Assembly: GCF_001949145.1 (NCBI RefSeq)
Contig: NW_019091355.1
Coordinates: 1,050,083-1,114,082 of the forward strand
Direction of reading: 5' to 3'
DNA: 64,000 nucleotides
Source: Acanthaster planci
Lineage: Eukaryota > Echinodermata > Asteroidea > Valvatida > Acanthasteridae
The notes under the pieces are model-generated. The model did not search any database and was not told where the DNA came from. It saw nothing but the letters and a program-made list of their open reading frames with translations. The stretch's first letter is position 1, and each line of letters opens with the position of its first letter. Positions 27,301 through 37,601 of this stretch are shown in pieces. A program made the position numbers and the translations under genes.

Positions 27301-30300
27301 CAAGCCAAGTGCAGGAGAAAGCGAGAAAAAAAAAAAAGGTCGGAACGTGCCTCGTTAATCAAGCAACTTCACCAACAGCAGCTGATCTGAGCTGCAATAA
27401 ATGAGGCAGGCAGGAAATGGCAGACGGACGCAGGAAGGGTGACACACAGGGGGCTTAATGCAATTAGAAGGGGGTAGAAATGTTTGCGTGTGTGTGGGTG
27501 AGTGTGGGGGGGGGTTAAGGGTGGGGAGAGACGTGTTGGATGAATCAGCAGGAGGGAATTGCACAGCATGCACGGATACCCATCTATACATGGAACTTTT
27601 AAAAAAAATTTGTTTCAGTTTTGATTTCAAAATAGCTGAAGTTGAGTGTTTATTTTTCTCAACAGAATGGATCAATGCAATGTGCTCCCAAGAGCAAGAT
27701 GAAAATTAGCACAGCAGCGTAAATGGGTACAGAGCCTTCATTATTAGTAAGTAGAAGAGTGACTTCCTAGGGGGCGCACTTTCAAGAACACGGAGGGTGC
27801 TCTTGAAAGAACAGAGAAGGGTGTTCTTTGGAGACATCCACGGTACATTCTGAAATAAGATATTTGAAATCCCCTCCGTATTGTGGTGCTCCACTTCCGA
27901 TGATTAACAGTCAGTGAAATTTTGCCTGTAGGCTAATATTACGGCAGCGTTAGGGTCGTGTTCTATGAAAACAAATGGCTTGCGTGTTTATATGCCAGCG
28001 AAGTGATCAGGCAGATCTGCATTGGTACAGTAAAAAGATCACGCTACAGCAACTCAAGACGGCTAGCCACTGCAGGCTGGTTGTCTTGAAAATACATTCA
28101 AATCAAACCAACAAGAATGATTTGCTGAACGTGATTCGCTGAATATCATGCCCTTGTGCTATATTTGACAATCGGAATGTATCACTCACGTGAGTGATGA
28201 AGCTCATTCCATGTGGCTTTTGACAAGCTGTTGGGAAACCTGACTAAATGACATGTGTGACTTGCAAATGTTTACAATTACCAGCAACTAACCATGGGCA
28301 TGGCTGAGAGTAAAAATTCCATAAAAATTTGTACAAATAGTTGATACAATAGTTCATCAACTCCAAGCATTTTTTACACAAAATAATAGCAAATCTGGTT
28401 ATTATGCATGATCCATTGCTGGGAATAATGTTAACACTTGTCTTAGTGGCTGGTATAGGCTAGGCCATTACTAACTGGCAAGCCTAGGCCCCTACTTAGT
28501 GTTAGGCCGGAACACATCAAACATGTTCAAAGTCAGCTCAGTTACATTCCTACATAGTGAAACCTTCAAAATGGATTAAACACTTCTGTATCACAAGATA
28601 ACATCCTGCACCCTTATCTAAAAAATGTACATGACGAAGAATTTGTAGGTTCGGTTTTAGTGAGAAAACAAACCCGTTTTATTTCGAACTAACTTGCACA
28701 ACAAACACAGCCAACGGCTCATCTCAACCCTTTGTTTTCAGGACGCTGAACACAGGCAACTTCGATAACTAAGCCACTGAATGCCGGGATGTTGATTAAA
28801 AACCACAGAGGAACTTACACTGTGGATTCAGCATGTCATCACGATCAGGGAAACTGTGTTTACCGGTCGGGAAATGACCTCCAACCCTCAACAAAACTCG
28901 AGCAAGTCGACGGCAAACACCCGCGGGATAGACGCTTGCATACAATCGCGAGCATGCTGATCGCCAGGAATAATGCCGACAATTGAGGGCGCTGTTCGTC
29001 GCACCGGTTCGCGCTTCGATTGCCAGCGGCAAGCGACGCGCAACAATGAAGAGGGCGCTTTGCCAATTTAATAGCGTCACATTTTTACATTCTGACTGCG
29101 CTCACGTCTTTGACTTTCGCAGCAGATATTGACTGATCACTCGAAAGGATACGTTGAAGATATTAAACAATTAAGAAACTCTTCTCTAGAGCTGGTCTGA
29201 AGTCAGTTGCACTGAAAATCTGACCCCCAAAAAACGCCTGACTGTCGTTCGGCGTGCACGACCGTAAAAGCTAAAAATACTTCAACCATTTCGACACAAG
29301 GAATTGTTAGCATGCAAAAAATCTAAGCAACAGGAATCAATTTGAAGTATCCATAGGGCGTTAATTACGTGGTGAGGAGGAACTCAGTAAAAGCCACAGA
29401 TCTCATTCAAGACGCTGGAAGGATTTACAGGATAAACACAGAAACTTCCGCAGACCGATCCGGTTGCAAGAATCAGGACCCATTGCAGTGTCCCCACGTG
29501 CTTGAACAAGAGATGCACATTGAATGCTTCCTCATCAGCCAATGGGAGCGCACTGCTAACCAACTTGAAATCACGCGCTCGTCAAGCTCAGGAATGCGCG
29601 CCTGAGTGACGGGGGACATAGCAGTAATGGCGTCAGCGAATCGGTCTATAGTTGAGTAAAACCCACTGTCCAATGATCCTACCTCTATACACCGACCGAA
29701 TCATTACCAATCAAGCGCCTAGGAAGGCTACTAAACAAGTAAAGAAAGAAAACAAAATTAACATAAGTTCCTGCACGGCCCCCCTTGAAAAACCGGTTTG
29801 AGTGAACCTCACCTGTGTTTTTTTGCGAAGTTCCACGCATTTTCTCATCTTGCAGATCTGGTGACCAGTCCTACGATTCTTACAACTCGAGCAGTCTCCA
29901 CAGTTCTGCTTGGTCATGCAAGGTTCGCAAACCCCGCATCGCTTTCGCTTCTTCTTCTTGCTGCCCGAGGCGTTAGAACCGTCTGCCATGTTACCGGGAC
30001 TGGTGGCTCCGTTGTCGCTCTGGTTGGCCGACAGCGATCCATCGCTGTGGTTAGGGGAGAACAAGGGATTGTCTTTGGGCGAGCCAGGGGAGGAACCACT
30101 GCTGGGAAGTGGGCAGGTTCGGGGAATGTCGATCTTAATGGGTGCTGAGGAACTGAATCTGGAGACTGCCACTCCGACGGGGAAGATGGGCTGCAAAAGT
30201 TGCGGCTGATTCACGACAACGCCCGAAGTTGGTGCAACGGCTGTTTGCTGCTTGTGGGCCTGCGGGCGCGACGACGGGAATGGCCGTAAGTTATCGGAGC

Positions 30301-31510
30301 CTCCTAAGTCGGAATCCTGGCCAAGTTTTGAATCTGTCTTCTGCTGGCCGTTCAGTGCCCAACGCAGTTTCGGCACGGCCACGCCGAAGGCCGATGAAGC
30401 TTCGTCGTGACGGATGTGGGTATCCCGTCTCTTCGCTGAGGCGTCCGGTTCGTGAGCTTCTGATTGGGCCAGGCGGGCTTCAGAAGTCCCTGCGAGGGCA
30501 TGGGTTCCCCTGGGCGGCCTCAGCGAAGCCCCAAGTCCCGCATCCAGTGTCTTCTCGATCATGCTGGCTATGGTGAGACCAGCGGACATCTCAGATCCTG
30601 ATTTGGGCCGCTTGGGCTTTGGCTCAACCCGGGCGTCATCATCACCGTGCTTGCGACTATGTCCGTTCTCCCCACAGGGTGACGATAGAATCACAGTGTT
30701 TTCAGCTGACAACGGTATCATTTCACTCTTCTCCGAGGATGTAGATTCTCTGCGTCCAGTAAATGCGTTGGAGTTCTTGTCAAGCTTGGCATACTTGGAG
30801 TCCTGTTCACTCCCAGCCGAAGCGGGAGAATCCCTGGGTGACTTAGCCAGCTTTCGCTTGTTGCCGTTCGCTTTGTCTCTCTTCTCCTTCTTGGGCGTCG
30901 CACCGTCTTCCTTCGCGGTGGTTCCTTGCTGGTCGGTGGATGTAACCTGCTTACTCTTGCTGCTATAAGTTTTCTTCCCTTTGTCCTTGGAGTTCGAGTG
31001 TTTCACAGCTGATTCCTCTGGGGCTTCGGGTGAGGCACTGCCCGCCTCTGCTGGGCTCATCCCAGGCCCCTTGGTCGTGTTATCGTTGGAGTCTCTTTCC
31101 TCGGTGTTAAGAACAGCTGCATATTTCTTTCTGCGTAGTTCCTCTTCCTTCTCGGCTTCCCTCCACTCCTTCAGGAGCGTCTCTTTTCTGCTCTCCTCTT
31201 TGACTTTTCTCCCAGAGTCTGGTTTAGTCGGGTCCTTCTTAGTCGGCGGCGTCTTGGATGACGCCGTCTTCTTGGTGTCAATGTCCTTGATGATGGGCAC
31301 CCGCAACTCCACGTTGTCGTCGTCAATGCCTTCCTCCCAGGGGTCAGTCTTGGGGCACTTGGCCGCCTTGGCGGCGGGAGGGCGGTATTTGTCCTCAGGC
31401 CGTTCGTCTGTGGCCAAGTTGTCCTCCAGCAGTGTTCGGCGAATGAGCGCCTCCACGAGATTTCCTGAAGCCATCTGTAGAAACGCCTGGCCTTCGCCTG
31501 CTTTCAGCAT
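4133..31510 (-). CDS. TET: TET-family methylcytosine dioxygenase, whole coding model (10 exons)
   Basis: Joined exons, 5' to 3' on the minus strand: 31510-29813, 22262-22170, 11289-9855, 9504-9420, 9024-8931, 8621-8413, 8008-7855, 7309-7220, 6896-6759, 6328-4133. All introns are GT-AG and every phase agrees, giving 2063 codons plus TAA. The order is the TET order: CXXC finger at about 518-566, long disordered linker, cysteine-rich region from about 1070 (DCGC), then a double-stranded beta-helix split by a low-complexity insert at about 1400-1903. Family function (established): Fe(II)/2-oxoglutarate-dependent oxidation of 5mC to 5hmC, 5fC and 5caC in the nucleus. Key residues are present: H1320-x-D1322 and H1940 (iron), R1955 and S1957 (2-oxoglutarate), N1325, Y1961 and H1963 (base contacts), H1318 and H1971 (zinc). 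Spacing from H1940 to R1955, H1963 and H1971 is 15, 23 and 31, as in human TET2. The protein should be active. The start is uncertain: ATG 31510 is the first in its exon, but an upstream coding exon at 37.5 kb is possible. Confidence 0.95.
6019..6057 (-). repeat. Poly-alanine coding tract in TET spacer
   Basis: Read on the minus strand, GCN codons give an 11-12 residue Ala run with a further Ala pair after an Arg. The codons are mixed (GCA, GCT, GCG, GCC), so it is not a pure triplet repeat and should be fairly stable. A second Ala run of eight to nine residues lies near 5655-5685. Both are in the low-complexity insert and not in the folded core. Confidence 0.8.
6759..6896 (-). CDS. TET: TET exon: HxD iron-binding motif of the dioxygenase
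   Basis: This 138-base exon (46 codons, phase 0 both ends) runs from acceptor TTTTATTATCAG to donor ACAGTG|GTAAGT. It encodes [20 protein letters not shown] then [18 protein letters not shown]. It carries the Fe(II) ligands His and Asp of H-R-D (residues 1320 and 1322), the preceding zinc-ligand His (1318) and the substrate-contacting Asn (1325, equivalent to TET2 N1387). All are intact, which argues for an active enzyme. Confidence 0.98.
7220..7309 (-). CDS. TET: TET exon: helical linker segment of catalytic domain
   Basis: This is a 90-base exon (30 codons, phase 0 both ends) between acceptor CTATCGTCAG and donor AATCAG|GTTTGT. It encodes [20 protein letters not shown] followed by [10 protein letters not shown]. 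Vertebrate TETs have an EE..L...LQ.L.T..AP.YK.LAP.A..NQ helix at this place between the cysteine-rich part and the HxD exon. The acceptor and donor positions also match the expected boundaries in the alignment. Confidence 0.95.
7590..7665 (-). mobile_element. tRNA-derived SINE-like element in TET intron
   Basis: On the minus strand a Pol III A box (TGGTCGAGTGG, 7642-7652) and a perfect B box (GGTTCGAGTCC, 7597-7607) lie at tRNA spacing. The T arm forms a 5-bp stem (GTGGG/CCCAC) and the D stem GTC/GAC. The anticodon stem (CTGC/GCAG) has an eight-base loop, and no good acceptor stem can be drawn, so this is a tRNA-related SINE head or pseudogene, not a working tRNA. An A-run (T-run on the plus strand, near 7710-7721) lies about 50 bases beyond. 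Outer limits and target-site duplication were not found. Confidence 0.6.
7855..8008 (-). CDS. TET: TET exon: CACQ / GCSWSMY zinc-binding segment
   Basis: This 154-base exon runs from acceptor TTTGCAG to donor GAAAAG|GTATCC (phase 2 in, phase 0 out). It encodes [36 protein letters not shown] and TPKKFKL. The [21 protein letters not shown] block is among the most conserved in the TET family and supplies zinc-binding cysteines. A longer open frame on the same strand covers this exon in another frame and is not real: only this frame matches TET and joins in phase. Confidence 0.97.
8413..8621 (-). CDS. TET: TET exon: Cys-rich catalytic domain, third segment
   Basis: The acceptor is CGTGTTAG and the donor GAAGA|GTAAGT; 69 codons plus two bases. 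The product reads [37 protein letters not shown] and later RRCAVNEE. Vertebrate TETs have RR....EEKLLCLVR.R.GH.C, VILI..WEG and RRC.LN..R at these positions, so the subdomain is intact. The split codon closes to Glu with the next exon. Confidence 0.96.
8931..9024 (-). CDS. TET: TET exon: Cys-rich catalytic domain, second segment
   Basis: This 94-base exon runs from acceptor TCCCAG to donor AAGTGG|GTGAGT, entering in phase 2 and leaving in phase 0. It encodes [20 protein letters not shown] and then [11 protein letters not shown]. The GKEGKSS.GCPIAKW block is a hallmark of TET dioxygenases and includes a conserved cysteine. No indel is seen against vertebrate TETs here. Confidence 0.96.
9420..9504 (-). 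CDS. TET: TET exon: start of Cys-rich catalytic domain
   Basis: This 85-base exon runs from acceptor CTGATACAG to donor AAAAG|GTGCGC, phase 1 in and phase 2 out. The split codon from the previous exon becomes Glu. It encodes [20 protein letters not shown] and following residues. This matches the near-invariant segment after the PDCxC motif of all TET proteins (YTHLG.G..VA.IRE.ME.R), so the assignment is firm. It lies in the N-terminal cysteine-rich subdomain that wraps the catalytic core and contacts DNA. Confidence 0.96.
9855..11289 (-). CDS. TET: TET exon: long disordered linker ending at catalytic Cys-rich start
   Basis: The acceptor is TTTCCTGTGCAG and the donor is TTAG|GTGAGT; 478 codons plus one base (phase 1). 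The sequence is low-complexity: a poly-proline segment, an eight-His run, Ser/Pro/Thr-rich stretches, a tandem HEQRP-type repeat and a charged Ser/Lys/Glu segment. Near the end, [20 protein letters not shown] may form a helix. The final residues, MPDCGC, match the PDCxC motif that opens the TET cysteine-rich catalytic region, where the two cysteines take part in zinc binding. The linker between CXXC and catalytic domain is poorly conserved across the family, so most of this exon rests on open frame, splice sites and phase. Confidence 0.93.
10362..10421 (-). repeat. Tandem HEQRP peptide repeat in TET linker exon
   Basis: The minus strand encodes four degenerate copies: [21 protein letters not shown]. 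The DNA units (15-18 bases) have diverged, so the repeat is old or under codon-level drift. It lies in the disordered linker; I know of no function. Confidence 0.7.
10938..10967 (-). repeat. Poly-histidine coding tract (CAY repeat)
   Basis: A CAC/CAT triplet run on the minus strand encodes eight consecutive His, followed by Pro-His. Being a short near-pure triplet repeat, it may vary in length between individuals. It sits in the linker between the CXXC finger and the catalytic domain. Confidence 0.8.
14960..14977. repeat. (AAT)6 microsatellite
   Basis: Six AAT triplets occur in the large TET intron, followed by GGG. A short simple repeat, likely polymorphic. Confidence 0.85.
17948..18116. 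mobile_element. Pogo/Tigger-like MITE (Tc1/mariner superfamily)
   Basis: The left end, CAGTCGAACCTCGTTAAT after TA, pairs with the inverted right end: the minus strand from 18116 reads CAGTCGAATGTCATTAAT, again bordered by TA. The ~169-base element has no coding capacity. TIRs starting CAG with a TA target duplication are typical of pogo/Tigger-type elements. TIR divergence suggests an old, non-autonomous copy. Confidence 0.6.
22170..22262 (-). CDS. TET: TET exon: 93-base phase-0 cassette after CXXC exon
   Basis: The acceptor CCAACAG at 22263-22269 and donor AAAG|GTGGGT bound exactly 31 codons, phase 0 at both ends. It joins in frame to the CXXC exon before it and the linker exon after it. 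The peptide is Gly/Pro-rich and has no recognised domain. Because it is symmetric it can be skipped without shifting the frame. It holds an ATG at 22245-22247 in a perfect ACCATGG Kozak context, which could start a CXXC-less form (see findings). It is the only coding exon recognised between 11.3 and 29.8 kb. Confidence 0.85.
22263..29812 (-). other. Large TET intron between CXXC exon and cassette exon
   Basis: This is a 7.5-kb intron (donor GTGAGG at 29807-29812). No coding exon was recognised, and splicing straight across keeps phase. CpG is low up to about 28.5 kb (5 CpG in 26401-26700), then rises in 28.7-29.8 kb. A strong GTAAGT donor on the minus strand at 28813-28818 lies in this CpG-richer block and may belong to an alternative first exon. 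Confidence 0.8.
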
Positions 31511-31511
31511 C
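29813..31511 (-). CDS. TET: TET exon: N-terminal region and CXXC zinc finger
   Basis: This exon begins after a pyrimidine-rich acceptor ending TTCAG and ends at CACAG|GTGAGG in phase 0. One base precedes the ATG at 31510, so an upstream exon ending in phase 2 would read through. The exon gives 566 residues. Most are polar and disordered, rich in Lys, Ser, Glu and Pro, with basic clusters that look nuclear-localising. The last ~49 residues form a CXXC finger: a basic KKKKRKRC lead-in, then CxxCxxC-x5-CxxCxxC-x9-C-x4-C with cysteines near 525, 528, 531, 537, 540, 543, 553 and 558. The spacing and the CGVCEPC and HQICK motifs are those of the TET1/TET3/CXXC4 subclass, which lacks the KFGG loop of DNMT1/CFP1-type fingers. 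In the family this module binds CpG-containing DNA and targets the dioxygenase. The first ~90 residues look more ordered ([14 protein letters not shown]) and match no domain I know. Confidence 0.95.
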
Positions 31512-34500
31512 CTGAACACGGAAAGAGGAAAAAACAAACCACTGAGTTCAAAGACGACGAACAATTGAAATGGAGAAAGAACACAAACCCATGCCACGAC
31601 CGCAAATCCATTTTTAACCCTTTAACACACTACAATGCTGTCTTATCTGCAACCTTTTACAGGCAATCGCGTACAGCATCTGCATCATTAATTTTCCTCT
31701 ACCGGCCACCTGAAGCACTGAAGAAATAGAGCGCCCCCAATGACAGATTATTTCTTATTTTTAATTCCCCACTTGAGGACGGGGTTGAACGCAACCCCCT
31801 CTATCGATAGGAAAGAAACCATCAATAGGCACTATTTTACAAAACTACTTCACCACAATCCAATACGATAAAATCATCAGTGCCGGCGTCCCTGCCCCCC
31901 CTCCTTCAATTTGTCAGCTACCGCTTCCACGGGAATTTACGACCAGGCAACCCTTGGCATGTTTGCACAGGCTGAGGCTAAACGTCCCTGCACGCAGACA
32001 GACGGGACTGCGGTACGGCTAAAGAAAAAAACGCCAGCAGGCGAAGCAACGCTGGAATGTTACGTATTACAATTTATTCTTTAAATTAACATTATGCGAC
32101 TGAATCTGAACTGGGGTGATAAAACCGGGGGAAACTGACCTTAAATTTGTTTCGGTTCGTTAATGAAACAGACGCCTTGGTATGAGCTCAACGGAAAAAA
32201 AAACAATTTGGGTCCAACGAACGGAAATAAGTTGTTACTTTTAGAAACGGCTTTTGAGAAGTGACTTTTTTTTCTGTATATTCCTAGCAGTAAGTTGATA
32301 TGAGGTGAAAAGGGAATTCTAGTCAAGCAATTATCGACTGAAACCTGTGGACAGAATGAACCCAATCGCAATATAAGGACTGGGTTGACATAACCGTCAC
32401 AACCACGTTCTTACTGAGCTGGTTTGGGAAAAATGCTATACATGTATTCGTGCTCCTAAATTCAAAAATATTTATCTGCTCTGAAAGGAGAAAGATCCTG
32501 CATTTAATAGGCAACCTACAAAATGCCGTGAACAGCTCTAGCAAAAGGCAGAGACTAAAACTGTTCCCATAATTCTGAACAGAGCAGGCGTACAAAAAAA
32601 CTTAGCAGGAAAAAACAGAAGGCTGAAATCAGCAGAAAGATGAATTCTAACACCTCTGATGAAACCAACCAATCAATTACACGCTAATGCAGGCCATTCA
32701 AATGCGGATCAAATACACAACAGAGCTGTTTAAAACGGTTGTTGTTTGGGAACCTTCCCCACGAAAATCACCAGCTGAGGGCGGAGCAAAGGACAAATTT
32801 GAAATTCCCAAAGCTACACAATTTTTCGGTTTAAATTTGTTTCCTTAAACAACCGCCTTGTATGATGATCCGAGTTTCAGGCAATCTACTCCGCTCTGTT
32901 TACGTGCGTCTTGCTATTACACTCTTTGCTTTCTCAGCATGTCAACGAAACAGGTCTTACATACTTTTGTGGGAGTACGGGACCCATTTGAGATTTAAAA
33001 ACAACATAACTATGGACTACTTCAGTTGGAAAACGCAAAGCAAACGCGATACCTTCTCGATAAGAATATGACCCGTCGCTTCAAACAGCGTAGAGAAGGC
33101 CACCTGACGTGCCTTTTATTTTCCAAGCGCCCTTGATATACGACTATCACACGCACCCGTCTCTCCTCGGCCTTTTAACGATTTATGCCGCATGCGGCGC
33201 GCCATAGATTGCCGGCTCGACGCACGATGCCATTTACGGCGGGATTATTGGCAACCCAACCCTGACGGGGAGGAAATCTATCACCGGCCATCTGCGTCCA
33301 ATATTTGCCTTCGAGGGAGAGCCGATTAGACGTTAAAGGGACTTTGCCGACTCTTATCTGTGGACTACGGCCTCATCAGGTTGCCCGCCGCGATTTTCGG
33401 TCCAGTCAGACTTAGTGATTATTTTCGCGCGGCCGGCAATTATCTAGACGCCATACCAAAAACCTAAAATGAAGCCATTCTACTGTACGGATGTCATCCC
33501 TCGTCTTTTAGAAATTGGGAAATCAGTAACAAAGGAAAGACAAGAAAAGACAACCCCAAATGGAGCATTCTTTTGTGTCAAAATGACATTTCCACCAAAT
33601 TCTCATAGACCAGAGAGATACATAAAACAGTCACCGGGGAAAACTTCAATTTAGCAAAAACAGCATGATGAGAGACCGCGCGCGGACGATGGTGTGTTTG
33701 TTCCATCGCTGGTTGCCTTCCGGTAGGGAAGAAACACGGTACACGGCGCCCGCCTTCAAAGCCACAAAAGAATGCCAAAATGCGGCCGAAGTTCTGGTTA
33801 ACTAAGGTACCTGGGGTTTGTCTGCGCGGCGCGCACTAGTGAAAAAGAGTTGCGTGGTTCTGTCAACTAGACACGTCCTGTTAGTATAGTGAGGTTGAGG
33901 CTAACCGAGTTGAATCATGCAACGTGAACTCATTTAAAGCTGCAACCTCGTTGACAAATCAGAATTCTAGGTGCTCAGAAGGATCGACTTTTCTTCTGAG
34001 TGATATAACAGTCGTGTTTATCGAATAAGAAAGGTGGCTGTTTCAAAGCAATGGTTAAATACTTATTGCACACAAAACGACGATCTTAATTCGCCAATGA
34101 CTATAACAGAAACCGAGACGACGAAATTTGACCCAGGCTTTAAGATTACAGAAAGTCTTCGGAGAGACCAGGTTCGTTGCGATGAACGAGGACTCATCTA
34201 ACTAGGCATACGCCACCGATGAACGAACTGTCCAATGGGAAAAAAGGTACTGCTATCAAGAAAAATCACGCACATGCTCAGTTTGCGAGAATTCAAGACG
34301 ACTGCGCAGACAAACCACAGATCGCGTCTCACTGTAAGATTTGTATTGCAAATTGATTTGCGTTGACTTCTGCAAAGAGTCGACGGAAACCCGTTCACAG
34401 CTAGCCTTAATATCCAGCAAGAATCACTTGAAATTTTTGACGCACTGAAAGCGCAACACTTCAAATTCACCGCACATTCTCACATTCAGCAGGCTCTGAT

Positions 34501-37500
34501 AATAAAACAGTTCTATAGTCTGGCACGCTTCCCCAACCCGACCGAAAGCAATCATCGAGCCGTCCTCCTGAACTTCTCAAACTGCCTATTATTCCACAAC
34601 TCAACGTGACGGACTACGCTCCGACCACGCCGAGTCAAATCCCCCAGCGGCCTTGCTACCGCGCCGTCCCGACCCCCGTGAGAGGCTCATACACCTGCGC
34701 TCCCGTAATCGGTACCGCACGCCTGCCACCCTGCACGACAACATTAAAGGGGCGCTGTCTACCCCAACCGCAGGGGTTGTTTACGTCTGAATTTTGTGAA
34801 GGAAAAAAAAACCGAGAGGTTCGACCTACAAGAATAGCGTGGGCTTTAATCTCGTGGGCCTCAGCATGCGCTCAAGTTTAATGTCGGTAGAAGTTGTGAT
34901 AAACACAAACGATACGCGGAGACAACGACCTCTACAAACGACTGGGCAAATGACGTCAAGGATTTCCATGGCTTGCAAATTTATTCCTTTAATACTAGAG
35001 GGATATATATCTGAACATTGTAGCACCTTCGTCGATTTATGGTTAAAACCGTTTTTCGTCACTGTGGGATCGAACTAAGTCGGGTGTTTAGCGCCATCAA
35101 GAGACACAAGGTGAAAGAGATAATGTGGACTCCATTGTAAACCTTATAAAATGCTGATAATTAATTTCAAGATTGTCGTGCATCCATCATGGTGAAGAAA
35201 CGTGATTACAGCACATGTAATGTAAATCTGTTTAAATGAATTTCGACTTTTGCTTTTACTACCATCAAGCGAAGAAAGCGCAGCTAATTCCGAGTTCACC
35301 AAGGAGGAGCTCCAAACGGGCTCTCAGAGCTGGGAATTTGTCTACTGTTAGTGCGTGCCCATATATTTTGTAACTACCAAGGACCAAGACCTAGCCCTAG
35401 ACCCAAGATTCTGACGTAGCCCAGCAACAGTGGGATGACTGTTTTGCTATATCGCCCTCTGCACACCAAATCGGCCGCTCAGCGTCAATAGTTAAGAACG
35501 AGTCTATCACGGACCTTTAACCTCCTACTTTATTTTGAATCATCCAGTCTCCAGGGGCGCGCTCCGCGAGGAAAGGGGGTGCAAAATACGTGGGTTTGAG
35601 TGACACGGGGAAAGAGGAAGGGGAAAAGTACACACAGTCCAATCATGTAGGGTCACATCATACGTCAACATGAATTAGTCTCCGATAACAGGCGGCGGTA
35701 GCCATCTCTTGACCGCAAATTGAGTGATACAATAAAAGGCGTACAAGTTTTCATCGGGGGAGAGATGTCACGAGCACTGTTCGTAAGTTGCTCTGAGCTG
35801 AGAACCGGCAGGTTTGGGACTGCTGAGTCTGCCGAGTGTTACTCGGTATAGCAATGCATGCGACGTCAATGCCCAATGGGTCTGTCGAAAACGATGCCAA
35901 GGCCGTTTGGGCGGTATACTGGGTCAATCGCTACAGATCGTTCGTGGTGGTGACGGATGGACAAAATGATGGAAATATGCCTTCAAAAGGTGCGCCTTCA
36001 TGCGCGATATCATTGTCTGAAGAAGCACGTGACGCTGTGCCAGATGCGCAGTAGAACTGCCCACTATACGTCTTAATTGCAGGAGCGATTGATTCATTTA
36101 TAGAAAGAAAGATCTTCAAGGAGGACTCCAAGGCATGTCTACACACAGGGTACTCAATGTATTCAGAGTTCGCAGTTTCTTGTGAACACGGGAATGTTTC
36201 CAGAGACGCCATGAAATTCACACAGAAATATGAGAAACGTCTTCCAAAACTCAGACCCAAACTCTTAAACTTGTAAAAATTTCTGAAACGAATTTCTGAA
36301 AGTTACCGAAATCTCATTTACAGCACGTGAACAAACAGTGATTTAAAAACCTTAACTTTTTCCAACGTTTACAAATAGAATTCAGAGCGAAAGCTGCTAC
36401 CAAATCCATACACGCAACAGCCGTTTATTAATAATTCCAAACTGGCCGACTATTTTGACAGCGGGAGAAAGCCAGGGCCAACTTTCGTTGGTTTATTTCG
36501 GCTGTCCTCACTTCTTAATCCCAGGCCTTGTTCGGGAAGGAAATGGCAGGGGCCGTATATCAACAATCCGAGGGGGGATAACAACGGTCACCAACGATTG
36601 ATAGCGATCTGAATATAGGAGATATTTTTTGGTTGCTTTTTGAGGTGGAAGCGGGCCGAGGGGCGTTTCCCTTCTACCTTTACGGTGGGTGGGGGGCTGT
36701 GCGTGTACAATACGTCTATTGGGCCATTTTCATAAGACCTACAGCCTAGGAAAAACGACTTGCTGAGGAAAGTCATAGGTAGAGTATTCTAGTCGATAAT
36801 AGTAAGCGTCCAATCGCGCTTTGACTACAGTCCTGTTTATTTATCTACGGTAAGTAGATGCTGTGATTATAGTCACGTTTATCACGAGTGATACAAACGA
36901 CAGAATCCTCCTTTTGATCCGTTTAAAACTCATTTTTGTGTTGCCTGTGAGTTCATGTTAAACAACACAGGTTGTTGTATGAAAAGGTTGATGCACGACA
37001 GCTCCCCCTTCCTGGGGCTCTGCGCTCGTCAGGCTATTACTACCCATGTCAGGTGTCAGACATCGGTAGTCTCGTGGCGCAAGGCCCTGGACGCAGTCTG
37101 GCCTTGAAATCGTGTGAAAAAATTCCACTGGTCTCCACGGACCTCGCGAACTTCCCCGCTGACAAACGGCGGCAGTAGTAATATCCGATAGCTATTATTG
37201 GAGGTATATACCTACGTGGTGGCTGGGTATTTTGGGCAGATTTAGAAATGAGCTGGCACGGTTGAGACGAGTATCCTGCAGATACTTGATGTGTCTGGGA
37301 TAGCATCAAATGAGCAGGGTTCGATCAGGCTGAGGGCGTGGTCATCCAGACTTAAGGCGTGGTCATAATCCCTGGTTAACACACTGATTACAATTCAACA
37401 TGTGAGTGAAAAAAATTACTGTGATTAAAGTAAGACTGCTACAAATCCTGAAAAGATGTGCACAATGTATCGGTGTGCATATGCACCAACTAATCTTCGT

Positions 37501-37511
37501 TGAACACTAAC

Positions 37512-37601
37512 CTATGGACATCAGCACCTTCGTAGATTGTTGTTCTTAGGATGTCGCCTTCCTTGATAAAGACAACTCGGTTTTCACTGATTTTGGTAGA
37601 T
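37512..37601 (-). CDS. TET: Candidate additional 5' coding exon of TET
   Basis: On the minus strand a CACAG acceptor (exon start 37601) and a CATAG|GTTAGTG donor (exon end 37512) bound 90 bases that are open in one frame and stopped in the others. The frame reads 1 + 29 codons + 2, with ordered-looking content such as NRVVFIKEGDILRTTIYE. The exon ends in phase 2 (AG), and the CXXC exon begins with G before ATG, so the junction makes Arg then Met ([12 protein letters not shown]) in frame. If real, Met at 31510 is internal and the start codon is farther upstream. Against it: the polypyrimidine tract is weak, and a 29-codon open stretch has roughly a one in four chance of arising at random. No upstream ATG exon with a matching phase was found. 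It could instead be untranslated or spurious. Confidence 0.38.
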
